DNA of 64,000 bases from contig NZ_BIFH01000024.1 of the NCBI RefSeq assembly GCF_003967355.1, forward strand, positions 245,025 to 309,024. The letters are read 5' to 3'. The notes under the pieces were generated by a model. That model was not told where the DNA came from. It worked only from the letters and a program-made list of their open reading frames with translations, and searched no databases. Of this stretch, positions 44,384-53,995 are shown piece by piece. The translations under genes were made by a program, and so were the position numbers. Origin of the DNA: Embleya hyalina (GTDB taxonomy: Bacteria > Actinomycetota > Actinomycetes > Streptomycetales > Streptomycetaceae). The first letter of the stretch is position 1. Every line of letters begins with the position of its first letter.

Positions 44384-45337
44384 ATGAAACTGGCCTTCCT
44401 GGTCGAGGAGCACTACCGCCATGACGGCATGCCGCTCGACGTGGTCCGACAGCTCGACGCGTGGGGGCACCACGTCGACATCGTGCGTCCCGGCAGTTCG
44501 TTGATCGACCTGTCCGACCTGATCCGGGCCGGTTCGCACGACGCGTGGGTGCTCAAGACCGTTTCCGGCGGCCCCGGCCTCGGCCTCCTCGAAGCCGCGG
44601 CGGCGCTCGGGCTCACCACGATCAACGACGCGCGTTCGATCCGGTCGGTCCGGGACAAGGCGGTGGCCGCGGTGATCGCGCGCGCACACGGGCTGCCCAT
44701 GCCGGACACCTGGTTCGCCGCGATCCCGGACCTGCTCGGCGCGATCCCCGCCGACCGCTACCCGCTCGTGGTCAAGCCCGCCGACGGCAGCTCCGGGCGG
44801 GCCGTGCACCTGGTGTCCGGCCCCGAGGACCTGGCCGACCTGGCGACGGAACTGGTCGACGAGGGGCCGCTGTTGGCCCAGGAATACGTACCCAATTCCG
44901 GGCAGGACCTGAAGGTGTACTCCGTCGCCGGCGAGCTGCACGCGACCGTGCGCCGCTCGCCGCTGCATCCGCAGCAGCCCATCCGGGAGAGCCGGGTGCC
45001 GCTGCCGCCCGGAACGGCCGCGCTGATGCAGCGAATCGGCGCCACCTTCGGCCTCGACCTGTTCGGCGTCGACATCATCGAGGGGCCGGACGGTCCGATG
45101 GTCGTGGACGTCAACGACTTCCCCAGCTTCCGGTGCGTGCCCGACGGCGTCGCCCGAGTCGCCCGCGCGGTACTCGACCTCGCGGCCGGAGGCACCGGCG
45201 TGGGCGCCGGTACGGCCCACGGCACCGGCCTGGTCGCCGCCGCGCGTCCCCCGCTGCGCGCCAGGTCCGTGGTCACCCCCGCCCGCGCCGCCGCGAGCCC
45301 GATCGTGGACGCCGCGCCGGCCGCGTACGTCGGCTGA
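44384..45337 (+). CDS. ATP-grasp ligase, RimK/LysX-like (first of a tandem pair)
   Basis: A 317-residue ATP-grasp enzyme. It has the phosphate-binding loop VVKPADGSSGRAVHL, LLAQEYVPNSGQDLKVY, and the metal ligands near the end of the fold in FGVDIIEGPDGPMVVDVNDFPSF. RimK/LysX enzymes join a carboxylate to an amine with ATP, often on a peptide or carrier protein. The last ~45 residues are Gly/Ala-rich and outside the domain. A paralogue follows 16 bp after its stop, so both are in one transcript. Confidence 0.9.
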   Translation: MKLAFLVEEHYRHDGMPLDVVRQLDAWGHHVDIVRPGSSLIDLSDLIRAGSHDAWVLKTVSGGPGLGLLEAAAALGLTTINDARSIRSVRDKAVAAVIARAHGLPMPDTWFAAIPDLLGAIPADRYPLVVKPADGSSGRAVHLVSGPEDLADLATELVDEGPLLAQEYVPNSGQDLKVYSVAGELHATVRRSPLHPQQPIRESRVPLPPGTAALMQRIGATFGLDLFGVDIIEGPDGPMVVDVNDFPSFRCVPDGVARVARAVLDLAAGGTGVGAGTAHGTGLVAAARPPLRARSVVTPARAAASPIVDAAPAAYVG

Positions 45338-45353
45338 CGGGGCGCGTGCACAC

Positions 45354-46220
45354 GTGCGGATCTGCCTCGTCACCGACCGCCCCGACCACCCGCTTCTCGC
45401 GGACGCGCGCGCCCTGTTGACGCCGCGTCACGAGGTCGTCGCGATCGACCCGGACACCGTCACCGTCGACCACCCGATCACCGCCGACGTCTACCTGCTC
45501 AAGGCCCGTACCGCCCGGGCGCTCGCGTTCGCCGAACGGGCCGAGCGGCACGGCGCCCGGGTGCTCAACTCGGCGGCGGCCACCCGCGCCTGCCAGGACC
45601 GGGTCCGGATGGCCGAACTCGCCTGGGCCGCCGGACTGCCGTTCCCGGACACCACCGCCTTCGCCTCGCCCGCCGAACTGCTCGGCACCGGACCGGTGTT
45701 TCCGCTGATGGTGAAGAGCCGACACAGCCGCAGGGACGACCTGGTGGCCCGCGTCGACGACGCGCGGGCGCTGCGGGAGATGGCTCGGGAATGGCCGGAC
45801 GAGCCCATCGTGGCGCAGGAGTTCGTCGACAACGGCGGCTGGGATCACAAGTTGTGGGTGGTCGACGGCCACGTCTTCGCGGGCCTGCGCCGCACCGCGC
45901 TCGACGGCCCCGCCGAGACCAAGCCGATCGCCCCGCAGGACCTGCCGACCGGCTGGGCCGCGCTCGCCCGCCGGGTGGGCGAGGCGTTCGGTCTCGACGT
46001 CTACGGCGTGGACATCCTCGAGGTCGACGGCGTTCCCTCGATCATCGACGTGAACGCATTCCCCGGTATGCGCAACATGCGCGGAGCGCCCGAGGCGCTG
46101 GCGGAATTGGCCACCGGATCCCGGATGCCGCCGGCTACCCGAATGTCGGCCGAGGCGGAATTGTCCGCCTCCTGTCCGACCGGCGCAATGCGAGCGGAAC
46201 GGGCAAAACCCGTCCGCTGA
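45354..46220 (+). CDS. ATP-grasp domain protein (second of the pair)
   Basis: A 288-residue ATP-grasp protein starting at GTG 45354. It keeps a lysine in FPLMVKSRHS, an EFVDNGGWDHKLWVV strand, and the metal-binding end FGLDVYGVDILEVDGVPSII followed by DVNAFPG. The phosphate-binding loop is atypical, with SRHSRRDDL in place of the Gly-rich segment, so it resembles the inositol phosphate kinase-like branch more than RimK. It may phosphorylate or ligate a small substrate, or act with its partner. A 28-codon ORF follows 141 bp downstream. Confidence 0.82.
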   Translation: MRICLVTDRPDHPLLADARALLTPRHEVVAIDPDTVTVDHPITADVYLLKARTARALAFAERAERHGARVLNSAAATRACQDRVRMAELAWAAGLPFPDTTAFASPAELLGTGPVFPLMVKSRHSRRDDLVARVDDARALREMAREWPDEPIVAQEFVDNGGWDHKLWVVDGHVFAGLRRTALDGPAETKPIAPQDLPTGWAALARRVGEAFGLDVYGVDILEVDGVPSIIDVNAFPGMRNMRGAPEALAELATGSRMPPATRMSAEAELSASCPTGAMRAERAKPVR

Positions 46221-46361
46221 TCCCCGGCACTGCACACGTGTCGAAGAAGATGCGCCTCGACTGCGGCAATCGACTGCGAAGATCGCGGCCGGGCCGATAG
46301 GTTACGGATCCGTCGCCGATTCGGCGATTTCCGCCCCGACCTTTTGCGGAAAGGCTGCACC

Positions 46362-46448
46362 ATGTCGTTTTTTGATTTCTTTGCCACGTTCATGATGGGC
46401 GCCGGCGAATACCTGGATTCGTCCACCCTGCTCCTGCTCTTCGCCTGA
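46362..46448 (+). CDS. 28-codon ORF, hydrophobic peptide
   Basis: ATG 46362 has CGGAAAGG about 8 nt upstream. The product begins MSFFDFFATFMM, has a short polar middle with GEYLDSS, and ends LLLLFA, so it is small and hydrophobic, possibly membrane-bound. It uses TTT codons, rare in this genome, at three of its first seven positions. It lies just after the tandem ATP-grasp genes and ends 24 bp before the converging AfsR-like gene. It could be a peptide substrate, a regulatory peptide or an accidental ORF. Confidence 0.45.
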   Translation: MSFFDFFATFMMGAGEYLDSSTLLLLFA

Positions 46449-46472
46449 ACCCACGACCTCGCACCACCCCCG

Positions 46473-49400
46473 TCATCCGTCACCGTCGATGCGCCGCAGG
46501 GCGGCCCTGACCTCGTCCGCCTCGGCCGACGCGGACGAACCGGCCGCCCCCAGGCGCTGATAGCCCGCCAACGCGGACGACCAGTACGCACGGGCGGCGG
46601 TCGCACCGTCGATCGCCTCGGTCGTGCGCGCCAGCCCGGCCAGCGCCCGTGCCTCCTCCAACGCCGTGCCCATCCCGCGGGCCAGGTCCGCGCTCGTGCG
46701 GTACTGCGCCCGCGCCTCGACCACGTCGCCCAGGTCGAAGTACGCCTGCGCGAAACCCGCGGCGGCCCGCTGCCGGTGCAACCGGTCGTCGATCCGCTCG
46801 GCGATCCGGCGCCCCCGGGCGAAGTGCGCGAGCGCCTCGCTCGGGTCGCGCATGGCCAGATGCGCGAGACCGACATTGATCCGGGTGTCGGCCTCGGACC
46901 GCAAATCGCTGATCTGCCCGTAGACGTGCAGTGCCTGCGCGTAACGGTGCAACGCGGCGAGCGGATTCCCGCGCGCCAGTTCCACCTGGCCGAGATTGTT
47001 CATGAGGATCGCGTATTCGGCCCGCGCATTGCTCCGGCGGGCCACTTCCAGAGATTCCAGGTAATACCGCTCCGCATTGTCCGGATCATCCCGCAGAAGA
47101 AAGATCTCGCCGATATTGTTGAGTACCTTCACCAATTCGCGCCGCTCGCCCAGCCACTCATGGATGTCCCGCGCCGCGAGCAGTAGACCCGTCGCCTGCT
47201 CATATTTCCGCAGATGTCCGTTGAGCACACCGAGGTGCAGCAGAATTCCGGCCCGGCCATGCGGACTGTCGATCACCCGATGCATCTCCAGGGCGCGATC
47301 CAGGTGATCCTGGGCGGCCGGGAAACGGCCCGCCCGCAGGTGCGTGGCGCCGATCTCGGCCAACGCCTCGGCCTGACCGCGCCGATCCTCCGCGCCCTCG
47401 GCGAGCGCGAGCGCCTCGCTCGCGTCCAGGAACGCGGCCTCGTGCGCGCCCAACCGCCACTGGATCGACGCCCGCTCGATCAACAGGTGCGTCGCGGCCC
47501 GCGCCTCGCCCGGACCGGCCGCGCGCCAATCGGCGAGGGCGGCGGTGTACAGATCGCGCGCGAGGCCCCACGAGCCCCACTTCAGCAGCGACCGAGCCAA
47601 CACCTCGGCGAGGTGCCGTGCGTGCTCGGACGCCACGCCCGCGACCGGCCGCGCCGCCGCGACCAGGTTGAACCGCTCCCGATCCAGCCACTCCTCGGCC
47701 TCCTCGGGCGTCCCGAACGGGACTTCCGCCCGCCCTGCGGGGGCCGGAACCAGGCCCGACCGCCGCCCGTGCGGGTAGGCCAGCCGGTCCGCCCGATCGG
47801 CGAGATCCAGATACAGATCGAGGACCCGGGTGACCGCCTGCCCCCGCTCGGCCGCGGACTCCTCGCGGTGCGCCGTGTGCAGCGCGAAGTCGTGCACGAG
47901 GTCGTGGAAGCGATATCGATCGTGCGCCGGCTCCTCCAACAGATGCGACTCGACCAACTCGTCGATTCCGTGGCGTACTTCGTTCGCGCCGAGACCGCAT
48001 ATCGCCACCGCCGCGGCCCGGCCGACATCCGGTCCCGGATGCAGGGCCAGGCGCCGGAAGACGAGCCGCGCGACCGAACCCAGTTCCGCGTAGGACAGAT
48101 TGAACGCCATCGAGATACCCGGCGGCGCGTCGATCACATCCAATGTGCGAGGCGACTCGGCCAGTCGGGCCGCCAGATCGCGGACCCGCCCCGCGCGATG
48201 ACGAAAACGATTCGCGGTGAGCTGGACGGCCAGCGGGTGATTGCCGCACCGCTTCACGATCTCGGTGACCGGTGCGTGATCGGCGTCGGCCAACTCCCTG
48301 GATTCCTCGGCGATCCGGGTGAACAGGGCCGCCGCGTCGGCGGTGTTCGGCACCCGCAGGGACAACGAGCGCGCGCCTTCGAGATCGGTGAGCCGGCGCC
48401 GACTGGTGACCAGGACCCGGCAGCGCGGACTGCCCGGCAACAACAGCCGTACCTGCGCGGCGTCGCGAACGTCGTCGAGCACGATCAGCGCCCGCCGATC
48501 GGCCATGGTCCGGCGCCACTGCGCCGCCCGCAGATCCGGGGTGGCGGCCAGCTGCGAGCTCGGCACACCCATCTCGACCAGCAACGAGCCCAGTGCCTCC
48601 GCCGGTTCGATCGGCGATTCGTGCGCGTCGTGTGCGTGCAGGTGCAGATACAGGCGCCCGTCCGGGTAGTTCGCCCGCATCAGGTGCGAGGCATGGATGG
48701 CCAGACAGGTCTTCCCCACCCCGGCGAGGCCGGAGATCACCGTGACCGGCAGCGCCGTCCCCACCTCGTCCTCGCGCAACAACTGGGCCAACTCGGCCCG
48801 GCGGCCGATGAAGTGCCGGGTGTCGCGCAGCAGCGTGTCGGGCGCGTTCGGATCCGGTCGCTCGGACAGGGTCTCGCGCGTCGCGGATCCACCGGGCGTG
48901 CGGGCGGGGATCGCCAGTGCCGGATCCCGGCGCAACAACCGGGTGTGCAGCCGCTCCAGATCCGGTCCCGGATCGGCCCCGAGTTCGTTGCTCAATCGGG
49001 CCCGGGTCCGGCGGTAGGTCTCCAACGCCTCCCCGTAGCGCCCGCATCGGTACAGCGCGAGCATCAAATCGGCCACCACCGGCTCGGCGACCGGATGCTG
49101 CGCGGCCAAGTCCCGTAACTCGACCACCACTTCGGCATGGCGACCGAGCCCGAGCTCCAGGTGAACACGTCGCTCACGGATCTGTCGACGCTGCTCCTCG
49201 AGGCCGCCCCGGATCGTCTCGATCCACAGCCCCGGCAGGCCGGCGAACGGCTGGCCGCGCCACAGGCGTTCGGCCTCGCGCAACAACTCCGCGGCCAGCG
49301 CCGGATCCTCGGTGTCGTTGGCCCGCTCGCGCAGCAGCCGAAAGCGGCGAAAGTCGACCTCCTCGGGCTCCACCTGGAGCCGATACGTGCGGGAATCCGA

Positions 49401-49652
49401 GGACAATCGGGTCGCGTGGCCGGTGTCGCGCAGACGCCGGCGCAGCCGGGACACATACGTGCGCAGCGTGTCGAGGGAGGTGGGCGGCGGCTCGTCGTCC
49501 CACACCCGGGCGATCATCGCGTCGGTGGAGACCGCGGCGCCCTCCGCGCCCAACAGCACGGCCAATACGCATCGTTCCTTGATCGATCCCAGGGGCCGCC
49601 GAGCGTCGTCCACCCACAGTTCCATCGGGCCCAGTGCCCGGATCGATAGCAC
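46473..49652 (-). CDS. AfsR/SARP-family regulator with NB-ARC and TPR domains
   Basis: A 1059-residue protein with AfsR layout. A winged OmpR-like DNA-binding domain comes first (IRALGPMELWVDDARRPLG, then LRTYVSRLRRRL). It is followed by a bacterial transcriptional activation domain to about residue 250. The NB-ARC ATPase has Walker A ISGLAGVGKTCLA, Walker B RALIVLDDV and an LVTSRR sensor, and C-terminal TPRs with GRAGILLHLGVLNG-type helices follow. SARPs activate antibiotic clusters by binding direct repeats. Start GTG 49652. Its target may be pathway genes in this window or elsewhere; an 8-5-8 palindrome lies 66 bp upstream. Confidence 0.95.
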   Translation of the reverse strand: MLSIRALGPMELWVDDARRPLGSIKERCVLAVLLGAEGAAVSTDAMIARVWDDEPPPTSLDTLRTYVSRLRRRLRDTGHATRLSSDSRTYRLQVEPEEVDFRRFRLLRERANDTEDPALAAELLREAERLWRGQPFAGLPGLWIETIRGGLEEQRRQIRERRVHLELGLGRHAEVVVELRDLAAQHPVAEPVVADLMLALYRCGRYGEALETYRRTRARLSNELGADPGPDLERLHTRLLRRDPALAIPARTPGGSATRETLSERPDPNAPDTLLRDTRHFIGRRAELAQLLREDEVGTALPVTVISGLAGVGKTCLAIHASHLMRANYPDGRLYLHLHAHDAHESPIEPAEALGSLLVEMGVPSSQLAATPDLRAAQWRRTMADRRALIVLDDVRDAAQVRLLLPGSPRCRVLVTSRRRLTDLEGARSLSLRVPNTADAAALFTRIAEESRELADADHAPVTEIVKRCGNHPLAVQLTANRFRHRAGRVRDLAARLAESPRTLDVIDAPPGISMAFNLSYAELGSVARLVFRRLALHPGPDVGRAAAVAICGLGANEVRHGIDELVESHLLEEPAHDRYRFHDLVHDFALHTAHREESAAERGQAVTRVLDLYLDLADRADRLAYPHGRRSGLVPAPAGRAEVPFGTPEEAEEWLDRERFNLVAAARPVAGVASEHARHLAEVLARSLLKWGSWGLARDLYTAALADWRAAGPGEARAATHLLIERASIQWRLGAHEAAFLDASEALALAEGAEDRRGQAEALAEIGATHLRAGRFPAAQDHLDRALEMHRVIDSPHGRAGILLHLGVLNGHLRKYEQATGLLLAARDIHEWLGERRELVKVLNNIGEIFLLRDDPDNAERYYLESLEVARRSNARAEYAILMNNLGQVELARGNPLAALHRYAQALHVYGQISDLRSEADTRINVGLAHLAMRDPSEALAHFARGRRIAERIDDRLHRQRAAAGFAQAYFDLGDVVEARAQYRTSADLARGMGTALEEARALAGLARTTEAIDGATAARAYWSSALAGYQRLGAAGSSASAEADEVRAALRRIDGDG

Positions 49653-49717
49653 CGCGTTATCCCCCCGCCCCAGTCCCTCCTGGCCAACGCGCCCGGTGCC
49701 GAGGTGTCGTGTGACAA

Positions 49718-49738
49718 CTGTGGCACGTCCTGCCACAG
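49718..49738. promoter_or_regulatory. Palindrome in the divergent AfsR-like gene promoter
   Basis: CTGTGGCA (49718-49725) and TGCCACAG (49731-49738) are perfect inverted arms with a 5-nt spacer. The site lies in the 327-bp gap between the AfsR-like gene and the divergent transferase-like gene, where a control site for either is expected. Confidence 0.55.
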
Positions 49739-49979
49739 GGCCACCAGAAGTCGACGGCCGCGATCCGTCCGGAAATCGCCCTTCCGCAAGCGCGCATTCC
49801 GGTTGCGCTCGGGTGATGCAACGTGACTGCCGGCAACCTGCAAGGAATTCACCCCACCGGTCGGGGATGTCCCGGTTGTCGGCGGCAACGGCCGTTTCGA
49901 CCCCACAGATCCGCACAGATCCGCCCGGCCACGGGGGAACGGGGCCCGTCCGGTGGTGACGACGCTCATGGAGGCGCGA

Positions 49980-51203
49980 ATGACGATCCTGTCCGGCAGC
50001 GAGCCCAGACCCGTACCGGTCCGACCGGACGCGGCGCGGTGGACGACCCGATCGGCGGAGCGGGGGGTTCTGGTCGTGGTGCACAACGTCACATCGGGAC
50101 AACGCCTGATCGACGCGGTCAGTCTGCTCGAAGGAGACCTGCGGGTCCAGGTCTTCTTCACCATGGCACCGACGATCTTCACCTCCGGAGTCGCCGAGTT
50201 CCTGGACCGGCTCGGCGCCACCACGGTGCCGTGGCAGCGGGCCGTGGACGTGCGTTTCGACCTCGCGTTGGCCGCGGGGCACGAGGGACTGGCCGAACTG
50301 GACGCGCCCGTGATCGTGATGGCGCACGGCGCGGGACACAACAAGCTGGTCCCCGCGCCGCGCGGTGGACGGATGGTGGCCGCCCGGGGTACGTACGGAC
50401 TGGCCCCGCAGGATCTGATCCGGGACGGCCGGTTGGTGCCGGCCACCATCCTGCTCGCGCACGCCGAGGAGTTGGCCCGGCTCGGCACGACCTGTCCCGA
50501 GGCGGTGCGCGCGGCCGTGGTGGCGGGGGATCCCAACTACGACTGCCTGCTGGCCAGTCGGGCGCATCGGGCGCGCTACCGCGACGCGCTGCGGATCGCG
50601 CCCGGGCAGCGGCACATCGTGGTCACGTCCACGTGGGGCGGCAACTCGCTGCTCGGCCGTACGCCCGAGCTGCTGCACCGGATGACCACCGAACTGCCCC
50701 GGGACGCCTACCGGGTGACCGCGCTGATGCATCCGAACGTATGGAGCGGCCACGGCGCGTGGCAGGTGCGGGCCTGGCTGGCCGAGGCGTTGCGCGAGGG
50801 CCTGGTGCTGATCCCGCCGGAGGACGACTGGCGGGGCGTCCTGGTCTCCGCGGACTGCGTGGTCGGTGATCACGGTTCGCTGAGCCTGTACGCCACCGCC
50901 ACCGACGCACCGGTGGCGCTGGCGACCTACCCGGAGGCGGACATCGATCCGGCCTCCCCGCTGGGCGACTTGGCGCGCTTCGCGCCGCGGATCCGCCACC
51001 GGCGCTCGATGCTCGCCCAGTTGTCCCGGATCCCGGCGGACCACCGGCGCGCGGACTACGCCCGGGTGGCCGCGCGGATCACCTCCCAACCCGGCTCCTT
51101 CGCGGGAAACATGCGCCACCTGATCTACCGTCACCTCAAGCTCAAGGCCCCGGCCGCGCGCCCGAGGGTGCGGATCGCCGACCTGCCGGGGGCGCCGCGA
51201 TGA
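49980..51203 (+). CDS. CDP-glycerol glycerophosphotransferase-like protein of unknown role
   Basis: About 407 residues that fit a two-Rossmann GT-B-like fold. An N-terminal HNVTSGQRLIDAVSLLEG is followed by VIVMAHGAGHNKL. The C-terminal half has the nucleotide-side VLIPPEDDWRGVLVSADCVVGDHGS, like the CDP-glycerol glycerophosphotransferase C-terminal segment with DH(G)S. Similar actinomycete proteins are uncharacterised. ATG 49980 is preferred because GGAGG lies 5 nt upstream; GTG 49953 is an in-frame alternative. The stop overlaps the next ATG. Confidence 0.65.
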   Translation: MTILSGSEPRPVPVRPDAARWTTRSAERGVLVVVHNVTSGQRLIDAVSLLEGDLRVQVFFTMAPTIFTSGVAEFLDRLGATTVPWQRAVDVRFDLALAAGHEGLAELDAPVIVMAHGAGHNKLVPAPRGGRMVAARGTYGLAPQDLIRDGRLVPATILLAHAEELARLGTTCPEAVRAAVVAGDPNYDCLLASRAHRARYRDALRIAPGQRHIVVTSTWGGNSLLGRTPELLHRMTTELPRDAYRVTALMHPNVWSGHGAWQVRAWLAEALREGLVLIPPEDDWRGVLVSADCVVGDHGSLSLYATATDAPVALATYPEADIDPASPLGDLARFAPRIRHRRSMLAQLSRIPADHRRADYARVAARITSQPGSFAGNMRHLIYRHLKLKAPAARPRVRIADLPGAPR

Positions 51204-51670
51204 CGGGGTGCGTGCCGGGCGGGGGTCGAAGCCCGAGCCCGCGCGGGCCGGGCGGGGGCCCGGACCCGTCCTCGTGCCGGCCGGGTCGGGGCTCGGGTTC
51301 GGCCCGGTCGGTCCGGGCCGGGGCGGTTTCGGTGACCGTGGTGATGCGTGGCGGTGACGGAAGCACGGTGGTCGACGAGCACGTGCGGGTCGAACTGCCC
51401 TCGCCCCGTGCGGCACTGGCCGATGTGCTGGTGGTCGCCGAGTGCGGGCGGTCGTCGTGGGCGGGGCTGGGCGAGCGGGATCGGGAGTTGGCGGCGGTGC
51501 ACCCCGGCGCCTTGGTCACGCTGATCGTTCGCGGGCCGAACCTGGCCCTGGTCCGGATCGGTGCGGCGCCGCCGGGGCGGGTGCGGCGCGGCGACGCCGA
51601 TCCGTCCTGGCCGCGCTACGCGTCGATCCTGCACGCGTTGACCGTCCTCGGCGCGGCGGGTCCGGGCTGA
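51200..51670 (+). CDS. Hypothetical protein coupled to the transferase-like gene
   Basis: A 156-residue protein with a disordered Gly/Pro/Ser/Arg-rich N-terminus to about residue 40, then a predicted alpha/beta domain beginning SVTVVMRGGDG. It ends near the converging STAND gene. ATG 51200 overlaps the previous stop (ATGA), which is the main evidence for translation. I do not recognise the domain. Confidence 0.6.
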   Translation: MTGCVPGGGRSPSPRGPGGGPDPSSCRPGRGSGSARSVRAGAVSVTVVMRGGDGSTVVDEHVRVELPSPRAALADVLVVAECGRSSWAGLGERDRELAAVHPGALVTLIVRGPNLALVRIGAAPPGRVRRGDADPSWPRYASILHALTVLGAAGPG

Positions 51671-51679
51671 GCCGGAGCG

Positions 51680-53821
51680 TCACCCCGGCGGATCGAGGCC
51701 GCGCAACCGCGCGCGTACCGTCTCGGCCGCCGGGGCCCGCACCGCGTCCAGCAGGCCGAGCGCCTCGCCGTACCGGTCCCGGGCCTCGTGGGGACGTCCC
51801 CGCCGCTCGGCGGACTCGCCGAGCGCGGTGAGCACGTGCGCCACCTCCACGCTCGCGTTGTGTCCGCGCAACACCCCGAGCGCGGCGAGCAGGTGCGGTT
51901 CCGCCCGATCGGGTCGGCCGTCGGCCACCAGCCCTCGGCCGATCAGGGCCCGCGCCCGCGCGGCGTTGTACGTGTCGTGGACCCGCTCCAGCCCGGCATG
52001 TGCCGCCTCGGCATGGGCGATCGTGTCGGCGGCCCGGCCGGCGCGCAGCGCCACATCCCCCCGATTGAAGCGCGCCAACGCGGCGGGTCGCGGGTCGCCG
52101 AGGGCCAGACACCGGCCCTCGGCCTCGCGAAACGCCGCGTCGGCCTCCTCCAGGCGGTCCAGGCCGAGCAGCGCCAGACCGGTGTAGTTGCGCGCCCTGG
52201 CCGCCCCCACCGCGTCGCCGGACCCGGCGCACACCTCGGTCGCGGCGGCGAACATCTCCAACGCCCGGGCATGGCCGCCACAATCCAGCTCGCACAACCC
52301 GCCCGAGGTCAACATCCGAGATTCCGCCGCCGGATCGGCACAGGCACGGGCGGCGTCCAACCCCAACTCGTGCGCCGCGCGGGCCTCGTCGAAGTACTTG
52401 CCGCGCAGGAACAGCGGCCACAGCGCGTCGGTCAACTGCCACACGACGGTGTGCAGTTCGGCGGCGGCGGCGGTGCGGATCGCGGCGACGAGGGTGACCC
52501 GCTGCCGCTCCAGCCAGGCCAGCGCCTCCGGGCCGTCGGCGAAGTCCACCCGGGGCACCTCCGCGGCCTCGTAGTCCCGGGCCAACGACCGGTGTTGGGG
52601 TTCGAGCAGTTCCTCCGCCCGGGTGGCCGTGGCCAGGTAGTGGTCCAGGATCGCGCGCAGGGTGTCTGTGCGTTCGGAGTCCGAGCGTTCGGACATCTTG
52701 TCCACCGCGTGTAGTCGGATCAGGTCATGGAATCGGTAACGCTCGTCGGCGGTCTCGGTGAGCAGATTGCGATCGAGCAGGTCCTCCAGGACGGCCGGCG
52801 GCCCGTTCCCCGTCCGTCCCCCGAGCACCGCCGTTGCCACCACCGGTCCGAAGTCCGGGCCCGGGTGCACGCCGAGTCCGCGATACAGGCGCGCCGCCGC
52901 GGCCGGCAACTCGCGGTACGAGACGTCCAACGCGGCCCGGACGGTGTGGTCCCCGTCCAGGGCCAACGCGTCCAGGCGCCCGCGCTCGTCGGCCAGGGCG
53001 CGCACCATCGTGGTGATCGGCCGGGTCGGCCGCGAGGCCAGCCGGGCGGCGGCCACCCGTACGGCGAGCGGGAGTCGGGCACACAGCTCGACCAACTCGG
53101 CGGCCTCGGCCGGTTGCTCCCGGACCCGGTCGTCGTTCATCGTGTCCGCCAGGAGCTGCACCGCCGCGGTGTGGTCGAGCGGTTCCAGCGGCACCGGCAC
53201 ACCGCCGTTCACCAGCAGCCCCGACAACCGGCCGCGGCTGGTGACCACGGTGAGGTTGGCGCCGGCCGGCAGCAGCGGGCGGACCTGGGCGGCGGTCGTC
53301 GCGTCGTCGAGCAGCACGGCCAGTCGGCGGCCCTCGGTCAACGAGCGGTACAGGCCGAGTTGTTCGGCCGGGTCGCGCGGCACCCGATCGGCCGGGACCC
53401 CGAGTCCGCGCAGGAAGCCGCCGACGATCTCGCTCGGGACGGCCGGGGCTTCGCCGCCGTGCCCCCGCAGATCGGCGTACAGCCGGCCGTCGGGAAACGC
53501 GGCGTGCGGCCGACGCAGCCAGGTCAGCGCGAGCGTGGTCTTGCCGACTCCGGGCTGCCCGCCGAGCAGCACCAGCCGCGTCCCGTTCGCGCACAACCGG
53601 TCGAGCGCGTCCAGTTCGCGCACCCGATCGACCATCGGTGGGGCCGGCGGCAGTTGCCACGGCACCACGGCGGTGTCGGCGGGGCCGATGGAGACGTGGA
53701 TGCCCCCGTGTACCGTGCCCGCCTGCACGCTGGGTCCGTGTACCGTCCCGCCGAGTTCGTTGTGGCTGCCCACCGCCTCCGGCGACGGGCCGCTCCCGTG
53801 CCGATCGTCGACGCCCGACAC
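51680..53821 (-). CDS. STAND NTPase with NB-ARC and TPR domains (no DNA-binding domain)
   Basis: A 713-residue protein. The N-terminus carries VHGPSVQAGTVHGGIHV, a motif common in front of actinomycete STAND NTPases. Then come NB-ARC with Walker A LLGGQPGVGKTTLAL, LAVLLDDATT Walker B and an LTVVTSRG sensor, a winged-helix region around RFHDLIRLHA, and C-terminal TPRs. Unlike AfsR it has no SARP domain, so it is a signalling switch rather than a direct activator; the effector may be another protein. GTG 53821 is the start. Confidence 0.88.
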   Translation of the reverse strand: MSGVDDRHGSGPSPEAVGSHNELGGTVHGPSVQAGTVHGGIHVSIGPADTAVVPWQLPPAPPMVDRVRELDALDRLCANGTRLVLLGGQPGVGKTTLALTWLRRPHAAFPDGRLYADLRGHGGEAPAVPSEIVGGFLRGLGVPADRVPRDPAEQLGLYRSLTEGRRLAVLLDDATTAAQVRPLLPAGANLTVVTSRGRLSGLLVNGGVPVPLEPLDHTAAVQLLADTMNDDRVREQPAEAAELVELCARLPLAVRVAAARLASRPTRPITTMVRALADERGRLDALALDGDHTVRAALDVSYRELPAAAARLYRGLGVHPGPDFGPVVATAVLGGRTGNGPPAVLEDLLDRNLLTETADERYRFHDLIRLHAVDKMSERSDSERTDTLRAILDHYLATATRAEELLEPQHRSLARDYEAAEVPRVDFADGPEALAWLERQRVTLVAAIRTAAAAELHTVVWQLTDALWPLFLRGKYFDEARAAHELGLDAARACADPAAESRMLTSGGLCELDCGGHARALEMFAAATEVCAGSGDAVGAARARNYTGLALLGLDRLEEADAAFREAEGRCLALGDPRPAALARFNRGDVALRAGRAADTIAHAEAAHAGLERVHDTYNAARARALIGRGLVADGRPDRAEPHLLAALGVLRGHNASVEVAHVLTALGESAERRGRPHEARDRYGEALGLLDAVRAPAAETVRARLRGLDPPG

Positions 53822-53995
53822 GGTCCCCCCGTTCGTCGCGGCCGAAACCGCCCGTACGCGTGGCCGAATCCGGCCCCCGGCGGACGGGCGGGCACACTGG
53901 ATGTTTGTCGCCCGACGAGGCCGTGAAACATTTCGCGACGGTTCGAGGGGCTTCGTTCCGGTACCCCGAGGGGCGAGAACTCCGCCCCGGAGGTC

